From a virus, in IMG/VR virus record IMGVR_UViG_3300030047_000110, positions 1 through 26,584 of that record: a DNA stretch of 26,584 nucleotides. One strand, 5' to 3'. How positions within the stretch are numbered: position 1 is the first letter of the stretch; each line of letters starts with the position of its first letter. The translations under genes were made by a program, and so were the position numbers. Below the pieces are notes generated by a model. The model made no database searches. It had not been told where the DNA came from and saw only the letters and a list, made by a program, of their open reading frames with translations. Of this stretch, positions 7,000 to 14,545 are shown piece after piece.

Positions 7000-8802
7000 T
7001 TATAACCCTCCGGATTCGGACGTTGCAGCCTTGATGGTTTTAGCAATTTCTTCCGTTGCTTTAGCAATCCGTTCCTGCTTCTTTAAGATTTCTTCCTGCA
7101 TCTTTTCTTGTGCGATTTGAAAATCCTCAGCTTGGTTCTTTGCCCAAATTGCCTTGTTTTGATTATCCAACAACTCTTGATCCTTTTTACGTGCAAGGGC
7201 TAGAGTCTCTTTATCTTTTTTGGACATATGCAAACCGGGTTTATTCTCTTTCCCTGCCAGCACTTCTAAACGCCTTTCCATTTTGTTATTTTGTTTCTCG
7301 GTGGCTTTATCCTTCTGTGCTTGTTCCTCATGATTTTTAATGTAGTCAGAGGCAGTCTGTGCGGCAAGGTCTGCAATTTTACGCTCGGTGTCGGCTAGGT
7401 CTTGGCGTGCCTCTGCCTCTTGATCTGCGGCTTTCTTTATGTCCTTGGTAGTCTGTAATATTTCAAGATTCAATCCGTCAATAGCATCCTGTGTGTGCTC
7501 GTTCTCAATCGCTTTTTCGGCGGCCTTGGCTTTACCCTCTGCTAAAGTTTTTTGTTTATCTATAGCTTTCTTATCTAAGACAGCTTTCTCATTTAAATCT
7601 GCGGCTTCGTTCTCTGCGGCCATGGCTTGAACTTCGTTAATCCTTTTCTGATTTTCAAACTTTTCTTTCATTGCTTGGACAATCTGCTTTGACGTTTTTG
7701 GAGTCTCATCCCAACTGCCACTAGCCCCATGATTTTTGGATTCTTCTGCCTGAGTATTAGTATTTCCAACACCGCCAAAACCAACACCAATAACAGGTAC
7801 GATTTTAGCGTTAGGGTCTTTCTTATTAAGCCAATCGGGAGTTAAGGCATTTTTAATTGCTTCCCCAACGTAATCGGCACCCTCTCTAAAACTAGCAACG
7901 ATCAAATCACCAACATCAGAAAGAGTATCTGTAAATTGGCCCTTGGTTGTCAGACTATTGAAAATGTCCTTAGCGAATGCGGCACCGTCTTTAAGACTCT
8001 TGGTAAAACCCTTGAAGCTGTCACTCTCAACAAATGCGGCAATCTTGTCCCCTGCATCGGAAAATGTCTGGCCTAAATTCAAACCCTCGATAACGGCAAG
8101 GATAAGCTTTGTCCTTACCTCTTTAATCTTGCCTGTGAATTCATCCCAACCACCACCTGTGGATTTGAGATTTGCTTTGAGCTGTTCCTGTCCTGCGTTG
8201 ATCATCTTTTGCGCCGCGTCAAAAGCAGACATCGTGTCTGTAGCCTCACGGACTCCGGGACTAAAACGCTTGAATCCCTCAATGTCACCATCAAGAGCAC
8301 GGGCAACAGCACGCATAGCGGTACTACCCTCTATACCAAGTGCCTCTAAGCCTTTAACCGACCTAACGGCACCGTCCATATTTTGAGCACTCACACCAAT
8401 TGCGAGTAATCCTGACACTAGGTTTTTAATCTCTGTACCACTTCCGCCCACGTCTTTTTTAATCGAACTTGCTAAGTCTCTCATCTGTGTAGCAAGCTCT
8501 GGAGTGTATGCACCTACACTGCGCAATGTTGCATCAAGTTTGAGGTTAGCCCGCTCTGCGGCTAAAGCACTTGTTACCATCTCAGACAATGAGCCGACAA
8601 CCCACTTTAGTCCACCCTTTGCAATGTCATACAGTGCCATGCCCCAAGCGACAGTTGTGGCTTTGAGCCCACCCATACGGCCCTCGGTTGTTTTAACGGC
8701 CTCTCCCATACTCGACAGGGATTGTTTTGCTTGGTCTGTTCCCGTTTTGTCATAAGAAGAGGAAATCTTGAATCCTACGCTATAGCCCGGTTCTGTTGCC
8801 AT
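7000..8802 (-). CDS. Tail tape measure protein
   Basis: The 600-aa protein sets siphophage tail length. The N-terminal third has the typical TMP pattern: VGFKISSSYDKTGTDQAKQ, a GG..a...a.W hydrophobic helix near 45-70, and repeated VSGLLAIGVSAQNMDGAV-type segments with ALGIEGSTAMRAV. The C-terminal 200 residues are almost pure charged coiled coil (alanine, lysine and glutamate rich, about 370-590). It is short for a TMP; using the family rule of about 1.5 angstrom per residue this implies a tail near 90 nm. The start overlaps the upstream stop as TAATG at 8802. It is the longest tail gene in the window. Confidence 0.85.
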   Translation of the reverse strand: MATEPGYSVGFKISSSYDKTGTDQAKQSLSSMGEAVKTTEGRMGGLKATTVAWGMALYDIAKGGLKWVVGSLSEMVTSALAAERANLKLDATLRSVGAYTPELATQMRDLASSIKKDVGGSGTEIKNLVSGLLAIGVSAQNMDGAVRSVKGLEALGIEGSTAMRAVARALDGDIEGFKRFSPGVREATDTMSAFDAAQKMINAGQEQLKANLKSTGGGWDEFTGKIKEVRTKLILAVIEGLNLGQTFSDAGDKIAAFVESDSFKGFTKSLKDGAAFAKDIFNSLTTKGQFTDTLSDVGDLIVASFREGADYVGEAIKNALTPDWLNKKDPNAKIVPVIGVGFGGVGNTNTQAEESKNHGASGSWDETPKTSKQIVQAMKEKFENQKRINEVQAMAAENEAADLNEKAVLDKKAIDKQKTLAEGKAKAAEKAIENEHTQDAIDGLNLEILQTTKDIKKAADQEAEARQDLADTERKIADLAAQTASDYIKNHEEQAQKDKATEKQNNKMERRLEVLAGKENKPGLHMSKKDKETLALARKKDQELLDNQNKAIWAKNQAEDFQIAQEKMQEEILKKQERIAKATEEIAKTIKAATSESGGL

Positions 8803-9527
8803 TATTGCACCTGTATTTTAGCTTCTAATGCTTTTGTTTTGATTACCAACAGAGTCCTTGCATATTCGGCATGCGCTTTAAGGTTCGCCTCTTTAGATAC
8901 GACTCCCTGATTGCGTTGATACTTCCTGAGAATCCCAAAAAGCCTGGACTCACTAATCAACTGCATATCGGAGAGACTCAAACCTAAACCAGAGGCGATT
9001 AACTCATCAATAATCAACTGTCTTAAATCTGCTGTCGCTGTCTCTGTTACTTCTTTTTCCGTCTGTCTCTCTGACGGCTCGGGATAAATATCACTGCCGC
9101 TGTCATTACCCCATAAAGCAAACTGTAAAGCCGTTCTAAGCTGCTCTGAGGTTACAGGTAAGCACTTATGCCAATCCTGTATAGCGTTGACTACAGAGGC
9201 TCTATCAAGCATTTCTGGACGTTGGAAAAATCCTCTAGTCTGAGCATGGGCACAAGCGAACAAGAGGCAAGACGTGTATGTCTCTGCATCTTGTGCAAAC
9301 CATCTCATTGGGTATGTGTCAACCCAAGCCTCAGATTGCAGGGTCGGCTCGTAGATCGGGATATCCCCAGCCCACCCGATCCTTGGGGCGGACATGATAT
9401 TGCCACTATTAGCACTGCGTTCCACCCTAAGCCCAAGCTCGTTGAGTTTGATAATGTCAGACGGGCAGAGGCTAAGGCCCTCTGCTTCCATGTCTGATAT
9501 GTCACCCATAGCCATTTCGCTAATCAT
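8802..9527 (-). CDS. Protein in the tail assembly chaperone position (241 aa)
   Basis: It lies between the major tail protein and the tape measure gene, where siphophages keep tail assembly chaperones (lambda gpG/gpGT, often made by frameshift). The product is helical; the middle has a segment WFAQDAETYTSCLLFACAHA followed by RGFFQRPEMLDRASVVNAIQ, and a charged linker near 150-165. I see no clear second overlapping frame or slippery site, so if it is a chaperone it appears to be a single product. The start at 9527 has no ribosome site but is four bases below the upstream stop; an ATG a few codons in is equally possible. Confidence 0.7.
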   Translation of the reverse strand: MISEMAMGDISDMEAEGLSLCPSDIIKLNELGLRVERSANSGNIMSAPRIGWAGDIPIYEPTLQSEAWVDTYPMRWFAQDAETYTSCLLFACAHAQTRGFFQRPEMLDRASVVNAIQDWHKCLPVTSEQLRTALQFALWGNDSGSDIYPEPSERQTEKEVTETATADLRQLIIDELIASGLGLSLSDMQLISESRLFGILRKYQRNQGVVSKEANLKAHAEYARTLLVIKTKALEAKIQVQ

Positions 9528-9531
9528 AAGA

Positions 9532-10215
9532 TTATGCGGTTGGCTCTGTTGACTCTAAGGACTTAACTAACGTAACAGTCCAAGAAGGATAATCGCTGTC
9601 AGGATTAGACACTGTAAGAGGTGCAGTGATATCCCAATTGGTACCAGCGGTGATAACAGGGACTGCTGATCCTGACTGTACAATCGTAGCTGAGACTGTA
9701 GCCTTTGCGCCTGACACGTCATGACTGATTACGTCACCTTCTTGCGTCGCTGTTGTTACGTCACAATCTGCGGTGTAAGTGCATTCGTTTAAATCTGCGC
9801 CTGTGCCAGAGAGGGTAAATGCTGAGTCAATAATCTGTGCTTTGTGCCTGACGCTGCAAACGACAGTGCCTAAATCAACAGTGCTAGAAACAGTGCCAGC
9901 GGCTTGTATAGTGATTCCGTTAGCACTTAGTTCGGGGGCTTTACCAGCACTGGTTTTGATAGTGATAGATTTTAAAACAACCTTGTCTGTGCCTACTGTG
10001 GTTAAATCACCAAGGGTAATTGTCTTAGATAAACTTGCCGCTAATTTGTAATCAGAACTAGGTGTCTTTTGTTCGCCGAAAACTTCACGGGCTACGATAT
10101 CGCCTCTATCGTTCACCGCCTCTTTTGTCTGAGCTGTCTTGTTTTCTGTTGAACTAATCAAAGTCAATGCTGTATCTGCTAATCCTACGTAATCTACTGG
10201 GGTACTGAATGCCAT
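9532..10215 (-). CDS. Major tail (tube) protein
   Basis: The ATG at 10215 has GAGAGGA eight bases upstream, one of the stronger sites in the operon. The 227-aa product begins MAFSTPVDYVGLADTALTLI, the kind of start seen in tail tube proteins. It is almost entirely beta-prone, threonine/serine/alanine rich with few aromatics. The order terminator, tube, chaperone, tape measure supports the call. The last 80 residues (TNWDITAPLTVSNPDSDYPS...) may be an added Ig-like surface domain. The assignment rests on composition and order rather than a diagnostic motif. Confidence 0.7.
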   Translation of the reverse strand: MAFSTPVDYVGLADTALTLISSTENKTAQTKEAVNDRGDIVAREVFGEQKTPSSDYKLAASLSKTITLGDLTTVGTDKVVLKSITIKTSAGKAPELSANGITIQAAGTVSSTVDLGTVVCSVRHKAQIIDSAFTLSGTGADLNECTYTADCDVTTATQEGDVISHDVSGAKATVSATIVQSGSAVPVITAGTNWDITAPLTVSNPDSDYPSWTVTLVKSLESTEPTA

Positions 10216-10275
10216 ATATAATCCTCTCTTAAAATGTCTCTTTTGAGACTGTGTTAGCGCCTCAATAGAGGCTGG

Positions 10276-10728
10276 TTAAATCTCTGTATCAACAGGCGTT
10301 AAAATGACACCTGAAAATGTGTAATTGAGAACTGAAGACCAAAGCTGATTAGCCGAATCAAAGCTTGGTTCTTCTCCTTCTTCACCTGTGAATCCGTCTA
10401 CCCTAAATGTGTCTGTTGTAAGCAAGTCACAGGGGATGTCAATATTTCCTTCCCAGTCTTCGAGACAGTTGATAACTGGGTCGGTCATTGCTGCTAAAAG
10501 GTCGGTGTCTTTACCATCCTTCTTATCGGCCATGATTGTAATTTTGCAACTAATATCGACTATCGGGTTGTTGGTCGATCTACGCTTACGTTGTCCCATT
10601 TTAACTAGTACACACGTCCTGTCTCTTAGCTGCTCTGTGGGCACGATATAACCGTAGACTCTATCATCGGTAATGTCTGACAAAGCCTCTACAATCAACT
10701 GTTCTAACTTCTGCTCTAAATATGCCAT
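10276..10728 (-). CDS. Tail terminator or tail completion protein
   Basis: The 150-aa protein lies between the HK97-gp10-like gene and the major tail protein, the place of the tail terminator (lambda gpU / HK97 gp11-like) that caps the tail and joins it to the head. The pattern is consistent: an N-terminal helix (YLEQKLEQLIVEALSDITD), then strands with CVLVKMGQRKRR and VDISCKITIMA, and a helix with LLAAMTDPVINCLEDW. No decisive motif is visible. The ribosome site is weak. Confidence 0.6.
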   Translation of the reverse strand: MAYLEQKLEQLIVEALSDITDDRVYGYIVPTEQLRDRTCVLVKMGQRKRRSTNNPIVDISCKITIMADKKDGKDTDLLAAMTDPVINCLEDWEGNIDIPCDLLTTDTFRVDGFTGEEGEEPSFDSANQLWSSVLNYTFSGVILTPVDTEI

Positions 10729-10753
10729 ATTAAATTCTCGCTTATGCTACAAA

Positions 10754-11068
10754 TCAAATTACACTCGCTTTAAATTTCAAAAGTAGTTTTGCTAACGCGC
10801 GTCTTAAAAATGCTACAGGTCTAATCTTCTTCGTTCCAAATTCCATATATCCAGCGTATGGGGTTTTGCTACCGATAAAAACGCTATCCCCAAGGTCAAC
10901 AAGTTCAATGCTGTTTTTAAGCTGTCCAGTTTTAACAGGTGCTAAGTTCTGCGCTTCTAGTTGGACATTTTTACAAGCTCGTTTAAAATCCCTTTTGATT
11001 CGTCTTTCCATTTGTTCAAAGAGATTTGGTTTTATACCCGTTGTTTTTATGCTCAAATTTAAAGACAC
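10754..11068 (-). CDS. HK97 gp10-like head-tail connector protein
   Basis: The 104-aa protein matches the HK97-gp10 family: a helical, basic N-terminal half with VQLEAQNLAPVKTGQLKNSI, then the signature TPYAGYMEFGTKKIRPVAFL, followed by RRAL. These proteins form part of the neck or tail completion. It is the first gene of late block B; a copy of the 13-bp late motif lies 33 bases upstream, so its transcript would have a very short leader. Confidence 0.85.
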   Translation of the reverse strand: MSLNLSIKTTGIKPNLFEQMERRIKRDFKRACKNVQLEAQNLAPVKTGQLKNSIELVDLGDSVFIGSKTPYAGYMEFGTKKIRPVAFLRRALAKLLLKFKASVI

Positions 11069-11100
11069 AATTTATCCGTTATTACGTGGTCTGCTTATAA

Positions 11101-11113
11101 GATATATAGCGGC
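11101..11113 (-). promoter_or_regulatory. Conserved late-promoter motif, copy B
   Basis: The minus strand reads GCCGCTATATATC, identical to copies A and C. It lies in the 57-bp gap between the DUF1353 gene and the gp10-like gene, 33 bases before the latter's ATG. A gap in an otherwise tightly packed operon, containing this motif, suggests a new transcript start for the tail genes. Flanking bases match copy A over 17 bp. Confidence 0.6.
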
Positions 11114-11125
11114 TCAGACTACCTT

Positions 11126-11581
11126 TTAGACTTTCTCGATTTTGATAAATGCTCTGTACTTATCAATATGCTCGGGAGTCTGTGACCAACAAGACCAACC
11201 GAAAGACCTTACAGCAGTCCAAATAGCTAGTCTTTTTGCTTGGTCTGCACCATATACCCCTGCTACGTTTTGAAAGAAACTGTCTGCTGATGGTCTATCG
11301 AATGGGTCTAAATGTACGCAATAAAACAGGTCATGAAACAAGGCTGGAACAATAATATCATGACTCATCTTGTCACCGACAATTGACCGCATAATCCTAG
11401 GAATTGAAGCCCCGTCATAATCAAAGCCTTTTAAGGCAGTAATCAAATAGCCGTTGTATCTAATCTTAAAATCTTCCAGCAACCACCAACCCCCATCCTT
11501 ATCTGGATAGTAGAATGGTTGAAGCTTAGGGAAACTAATACCAGCGTCTTTACCAAGACAATCTATGACTTGGAAATCCAA
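11126..11581 (-). CDS. DUF1353 family protein
   Basis: The 151-aa protein matches DUF1353 by its core GFDYDGASIPRIM, then VPALFHDLFYC and RPSADSFFQ, with conserved D, H and AD residues that suggest a small hydrolase or metal-binding site. The biochemical role of the family is not established; it is found in many phages and prophages. It starts with TTG at 11581, one base after the stop of the lipoprotein gene, and has no ribosome site of its own, so it is probably translated by reinitiation. It is the last gene of late block C. It may be worth testing as a lysis enzyme, since no endolysin is recognised elsewhere. Confidence 0.8.
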   Translation of the reverse strand: MDFQVIDCLGKDAGISFPKLQPFYYPDKDGGWWLLEDFKIRYNGYLITALKGFDYDGASIPRIMRSIVGDKMSHDIIVPALFHDLFYCVHLDPFDRPSADSFFQNVAGVYGADQAKRLAIWTAVRSFGWSCWSQTPEHIDKYRAFIKIEKV

Positions 11582-11582
11582 A

Positions 11583-11855
11583 TTACTTTAGACCCGTACT
11601 GAGTTTAGCGGCTTCAAGACCTGCTTCAACGCCTGCCTTGATACCCGCCTCTAAATTGGCTTGTCCACCATCGGTTTTGTAGCCTGACAAGCTAGCATTG
11701 ATAAGGCCGTTGGTGTCTGCTGTTACTGATAATGCCTGAAGTTCCGTCGGCCAAAGAACGGCTATACGCCATGCTGACCAATCCCTGCCTTTTGCGTGAT
11801 CTAAAACGCATCCTTGAAGAGTTAATGCCAGTGCTAAAATTGCTAATGTCTTCAT
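11583..11855 (-). CDS. Small predicted lipoprotein
   Basis: The ATG at 11855 is chosen over the GTG at 11867 because AGGTGG lies eight bases before it. The 90-aa product has a type II signal peptide: MKTLAILALALTLQ followed by the lipobox LQGC (lipidated Cys16). The mature part contains WSAWRIAVLWPTELQAL and a C-terminal alanine/glycine helix (IKAGVEAGLEAAKLS). It could be an Rz1-like outer membrane spanin, a surface-exclusion lipoprotein or a structural moron; no inner membrane partner is adjacent. Its presence indicates a host with lipoprotein processing. Confidence 0.75.
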   Translation of the reverse strand: MKTLAILALALTLQGCVLDHAKGRDWSAWRIAVLWPTELQALSVTADTNGLINASLSGYKTDGGQANLEAGIKAGVEAGLEAAKLSTGLK

Positions 11856-11871
11856 ATTTTCAACCACCTAT

Positions 11872-12708
11872 TTAGTATGTTGCGTACAGTGCCGATATTT
11901 CTTCCACCGTCAATTCCCTGTTGTAAATCCTGATATCGTACATTGAGCCATTGGCGTAGTAACTCAGTGACGGGCTTGCCCCAATCGTTACTGGTGCGGC
12001 AGTGATTATGCTTGTTGTAAGGTTGTCGGAATCGTTTCCGTTGTGGTAGTTGTTACCGTCCGCATTCAAGTATATGCCGACACCGGCACCAGTGGCTGTG
12101 CCATCGTACGTGACCACGACAAAGTTCCAGTTGCCGTCAGCAATGTTGAAGCTTCCACCTGCGTAAGATTGTAATTCTGATTCACCAAAATATGTACCAC
12201 CGTTAAGTTGGAGATACATACCGCCGTACACACTAAAAATAGACCATCCCGTCTGTGTGTGACTAGTGTCTTGGTTTCCAATCAGAATCTCATATGCAGG
12301 ACTTGTCTTAACCCAGAAACTGACAGAGAAAGGCGTGTCTGCATCAAGGATTGGTGCGTTTGCAACACTGACATAATCAACCAGCCCGTCAAATATAAGC
12401 ACCTGTCCAAACCTTGTATCTGTAACGCTGTTGTCACTGGTGTAGTTGTATACACCGTCTGTCCATACACCGTTGCCAGTAGATCCAACAGTATCAGTAA
12501 CCGTTGAGTTGTTGGCGTGATCATCCATCTTATACCAAGCGATTACACCGTCAGGAATGACAGGAGCAACATACGCAGTCCAAATCTGAGTTTCTCCGAT
12601 GTAAGCCTTTGCAAGCGGAGTGTCGCCGACATACATTTTGGAGTAATCGGGAAGTGCTCCAAACGCCGACAGGGACAAAAGACAAAATGCTATGATGTTT
12701 CTGAGCAT
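11872..12708 (-). CDS. Secreted LamG (concanavalin-like) lectin domain protein
   Basis: The 278-aa protein has a Sec signal peptide (MLRNIIAFCLLSLSAFGA, cleavage after about residue 18). A short repeat-like linker follows (MYVGDTPLAKAYIGETQIW). A Laminin G-like jelly-roll domain covers about residues 54-278: GVIAWYKMDDHANNS, TPFSVSFWVKTS, GNWNFVVVTYDG and a final SMYDIRIYNRELTVEEI. LamG_3 domains usually bind sugars. GAGG precedes the ATG at 12708. A signal peptide is unusual on a virion protein. It may instead be exported to the cell surface, or the leader may have been kept from a host gene. The GDT..aYiGetqiW motif also occurs in some phage tail proteins. Confidence 0.8.
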   Translation of the reverse strand: MLRNIIAFCLLSLSAFGALPDYSKMYVGDTPLAKAYIGETQIWTAYVAPVIPDGVIAWYKMDDHANNSTVTDTVGSTGNGVWTDGVYNYTSDNSVTDTRFGQVLIFDGLVDYVSVANAPILDADTPFSVSFWVKTSPAYEILIGNQDTSHTQTGWSIFSVYGGMYLQLNGGTYFGESELQSYAGGSFNIADGNWNFVVVTYDGTATGAGVGIYLNADGNNYHNGNDSDNLTTSIITAAPVTIGASPSLSYYANGSMYDIRIYNRELTVEEISALYATY

Positions 12709-12712
12709 TTGA

Positions 12713-13609
12713 TTACCTCGTGAGATAGAGAGTTGTCGAAATCTTGGGTGTCAATGCGTCATACTCAGCCTGCGTCAACGATTTGATCCGGGTAATCTCA
12801 ACACTTGTAACCATTCCGTTGGTTGCGCTGTGGAGTGCCGTAATCTGCTCTTGTAGGTTGTTGGTGCTTATCCCTATAGCTTCTACAGCCTGACTCAATT
12901 CTTGAACGCTGGCATAGATTTTGAAACAGTTTGTCTGTACCTCACTTATCACGGGATAACTGATATGCACACTGCCATATTCACCGCTGTTGCCTGCTGT
13001 TAAATCAAAAGGAGGTGTGCCGTATCCCGACCACATTGAGCCGTCTGTGAATTCCATGCTGATACTGTAATTTCCATTCTCACCCGTACCTCTGATTAAC
13101 CAATCGCCATTTGGTACATAAGTAATATCGTTGAAAGTTGACGGATTAGCCCACGGTTGATGTACTTCACCGATAGCGGTTGAAATCCAATCGAAGGTGA
13201 AAATCAGATTAGCGGTATCCGGTTCAATAACCGTAACAACCTCGTACATTAGTAGATTTGTCGCTGTATCCACCGAGACAAAGTGGTTTGAATCGACACT
13301 AATAATCTTACTGTTATCATAACTCGGGATTACAGGTACAGGAATCAACGCTATAGCCTGTTCAAGTGCTGTAGTGGTGACATAGGATGGTTTATCTGCT
13401 GTCCATACAGGGTCTGTTTCTACAGGTACGGGGATGGTTATAATTGCTTCTGTGACAATCCCGGTTACTGTCTGATAATTAGGCTTAGTGTCAATCTGTG
13501 CCTGTAAATTGCTTTGGACATTGTAAAGCTGATTACTGTTAACCAAACTCACCGCGTTTACCATGGAAACTAGAAACAGAAAAAAGAAAAGGGTTTTAAA
13601 AACTGTCAT
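12713..13609 (-). CDS. Signal-peptide-bearing fibre-like protein
   Basis: The 298-aa protein starts with a strong signal peptide (MTVFKTLFFFLFLVSMVNA, AxA-like cleavage after residue 19). The rest looks like a phage fibre or adhesin. A proline/threonine-rich stem (IITIPVPVETDPVWTADKPS, then ALIPVPVIPS) is followed by a beta-rich domain (about 110-235) and a C-terminal coiled coil (AVEAIGISTNNLQEQITALH). It ends with LTQAEYDALTPK and TLYLTR, a C-terminal motif common in phage minor structural proteins. AGAGGA precedes the ATG at 13609. It lies among head-tail connector genes rather than after the tape measure, an unusual place for a fibre. Confidence 0.7.
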   Translation of the reverse strand: MTVFKTLFFFLFLVSMVNAVSLVNSNQLYNVQSNLQAQIDTKPNYQTVTGIVTEAIITIPVPVETDPVWTADKPSYVTTTALEQAIALIPVPVIPSYDNSKIISVDSNHFVSVDTATNLLMYEVVTVIEPDTANLIFTFDWISTAIGEVHQPWANPSTFNDITYVPNGDWLIRGTGENGNYSISMEFTDGSMWSGYGTPPFDLTAGNSGEYGSVHISYPVISEVQTNCFKIYASVQELSQAVEAIGISTNNLQEQITALHSATNGMVTSVEITRIKSLTQAEYDALTPKISTTLYLTR

Positions 13610-13612
13610 AAA

Positions 13613-13927
13613 TTAGGTCCTCTTGGAAAGTGCGAATATGCTGTGTTGATATCCGTTTGGTGTGGTTACTGTTTTAGGCTCTGCCTGAATGCTGTAGGTA
13701 ATGCCGTCAATTGCTACCTGCCAAGTCTCGTTGATAACTACTCTATAAGCAGGGCTGAGTTTACAGGTCAATTCGTACTGATAAGTTACCCCGGCAAATT
13801 TACCGTATTGACTTTGAGAATCACTGACACCGACAAACCAAACATTAATCAAAAACTCTGGTGTATAAATGGTTTTTGGATTGGTCGTATTGGGCTTTAA
13901 AAAACAGGCTTTGAAATTCTGTAACAT
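13613..13927 (-). CDS. Head-tail joining (stopper) protein candidate
   Basis: The 104-aa protein follows the adaptor-like gene and precedes non-virion-like insertions, in the position of SPP1 gp16-type head closure proteins. It is beta-rich, with YQYELTCKLSPAYRV, WQVAIDGITYSIQAEPKT and a final SIFALSKRT, a pattern seen in small beta-barrel stoppers. No diagnostic motif is visible, so the assignment depends on length and order. The ribosome site is weak (GGAT). Confidence 0.6.
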   Translation of the reverse strand: MLQNFKACFLKPNTTNPKTIYTPEFLINVWFVGVSDSQSQYGKFAGVTYQYELTCKLSPAYRVVINETWQVAIDGITYSIQAEPKTVTTPNGYQHSIFALSKRT

Positions 13928-13930
13928 AAT

Positions 13931-14422
13931 TTACATCCAGATATGGAGTTGACGGAAAGGCGAAAGGGCGGATTTATAACCGGATAAAATATCTGTGTGT
14001 TGAACACCATCAGCAAGCGTATAGGTTAGGCCCGTCATTGACTCAGACTTGCACAAGTTGCTTTGTCCTGCGTTGTCGATACTGGCTTTTATCATCTCAG
14101 CAACGACCTTTTGTAAACCAACTGGAACAGGGGTAGCACTAATACGCCATGAGTACCCGCAATATGACTCGACCAAATCGCTGACACCAACGGCGAAGAA
14201 ATTAAACTCAGCCTCTGTCATTCCTAAATCAGTTTGGCGTGTAGCAATGAGATAGGTTTCTGTTGAGATAAGGGATTCGCCAACAACAGCGATATAAGGA
14301 GGAGGATTTAAAAGACCGCCGTCTGGACTGATATCGAGATTTAGATTATCACCTGTACCTGTGACTATGACGGGATGATAAAGACCATCTGAGGGATTAA
14401 AAATGTAAGTTGGATTCGGCAT
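13931..14422 (-). CDS. Head-tail adaptor (gp6/gp15-like) protein candidate
   Basis: The 163-aa protein lies directly after the capsid gene. Its core is helical: TYLIATRQTDLGMTEAEFNF, then VSDLVESYCGYSW and VPVGLQKVVAEMIKASIDNA, resembling HK97 gp6-type adaptors that sit under the portal. The N-terminal 45 residues form a separate proline/glycine-rich strand region. The ATG at 14422 has AAGGAG nine bases upstream. A sigma70-like promoter (14450-14478) and the capsid gene terminator lie just upstream, so it can be transcribed independently of the capsid gene. Confidence 0.65.
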   Translation of the reverse strand: MPNPTYIFNPSDGLYHPVIVTGTGDNLNLDISPDGGLLNPPPYIAVVGESLISTETYLIATRQTDLGMTEAEFNFFAVGVSDLVESYCGYSWRISATPVPVGLQKVVAEMIKASIDNAGQSNLCKSESMTGLTYTLADGVQHTDILSGYKSALSPFRQLHIWM

Positions 14423-14449
14423 TAGGATTTACTCCTTTTAGATTTGAAA

Positions 14450-14478
14450 TTCATACAGGCTATATAAAGGCCTGTCAG
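14450..14478 (-). promoter_or_regulatory. Candidate sigma70-type promoter for the connector genes
   Basis: On the minus strand CTGACA (14473-14478) and TATGAA (14450-14455) are separated by exactly 17 bp. They sit between the capsid gene terminator and the adaptor gene, whose ATG is 28 bases further down. A promoter here would restart transcription after the terminator. It is unlike the 13-bp late motif. Confidence 0.4.
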
Positions 14479-14483
14479 TTAGC

Positions 14484-14513
14484 AAAAAGGGCTAGTCTTT
14501 TACACCTAGCCCC
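14484..14513 (-). terminator. Rho-independent terminator after the major capsid gene
   Basis: The minus strand forms a perfect 7-bp stem GGGCTAG/CTAGCCC around a 10-base loop, followed by TTTTTG. It lies 33 bases after the capsid stop. It would cut most transcripts after the capsid gene and so raise capsid over connector expression. Confidence 0.75.
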
Positions 14514-14545
14514 TTCTGTCTTTCTATATTTCAATCACCGCTATA

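Noticed and set aside
6998-7067. Longer start for the 100-aa tail protein
   Set aside because: The extension overlaps the tape measure gene and lacks a ribosome site, while GGAGGG precedes the ATG at 6998.
9305-9505. Minus-strand frame inside the chaperone-position gene as a frameshift (GT-type) partner
   Set aside because: It lies near the start rather than the end of the gene and no slippery heptamer links the frames.
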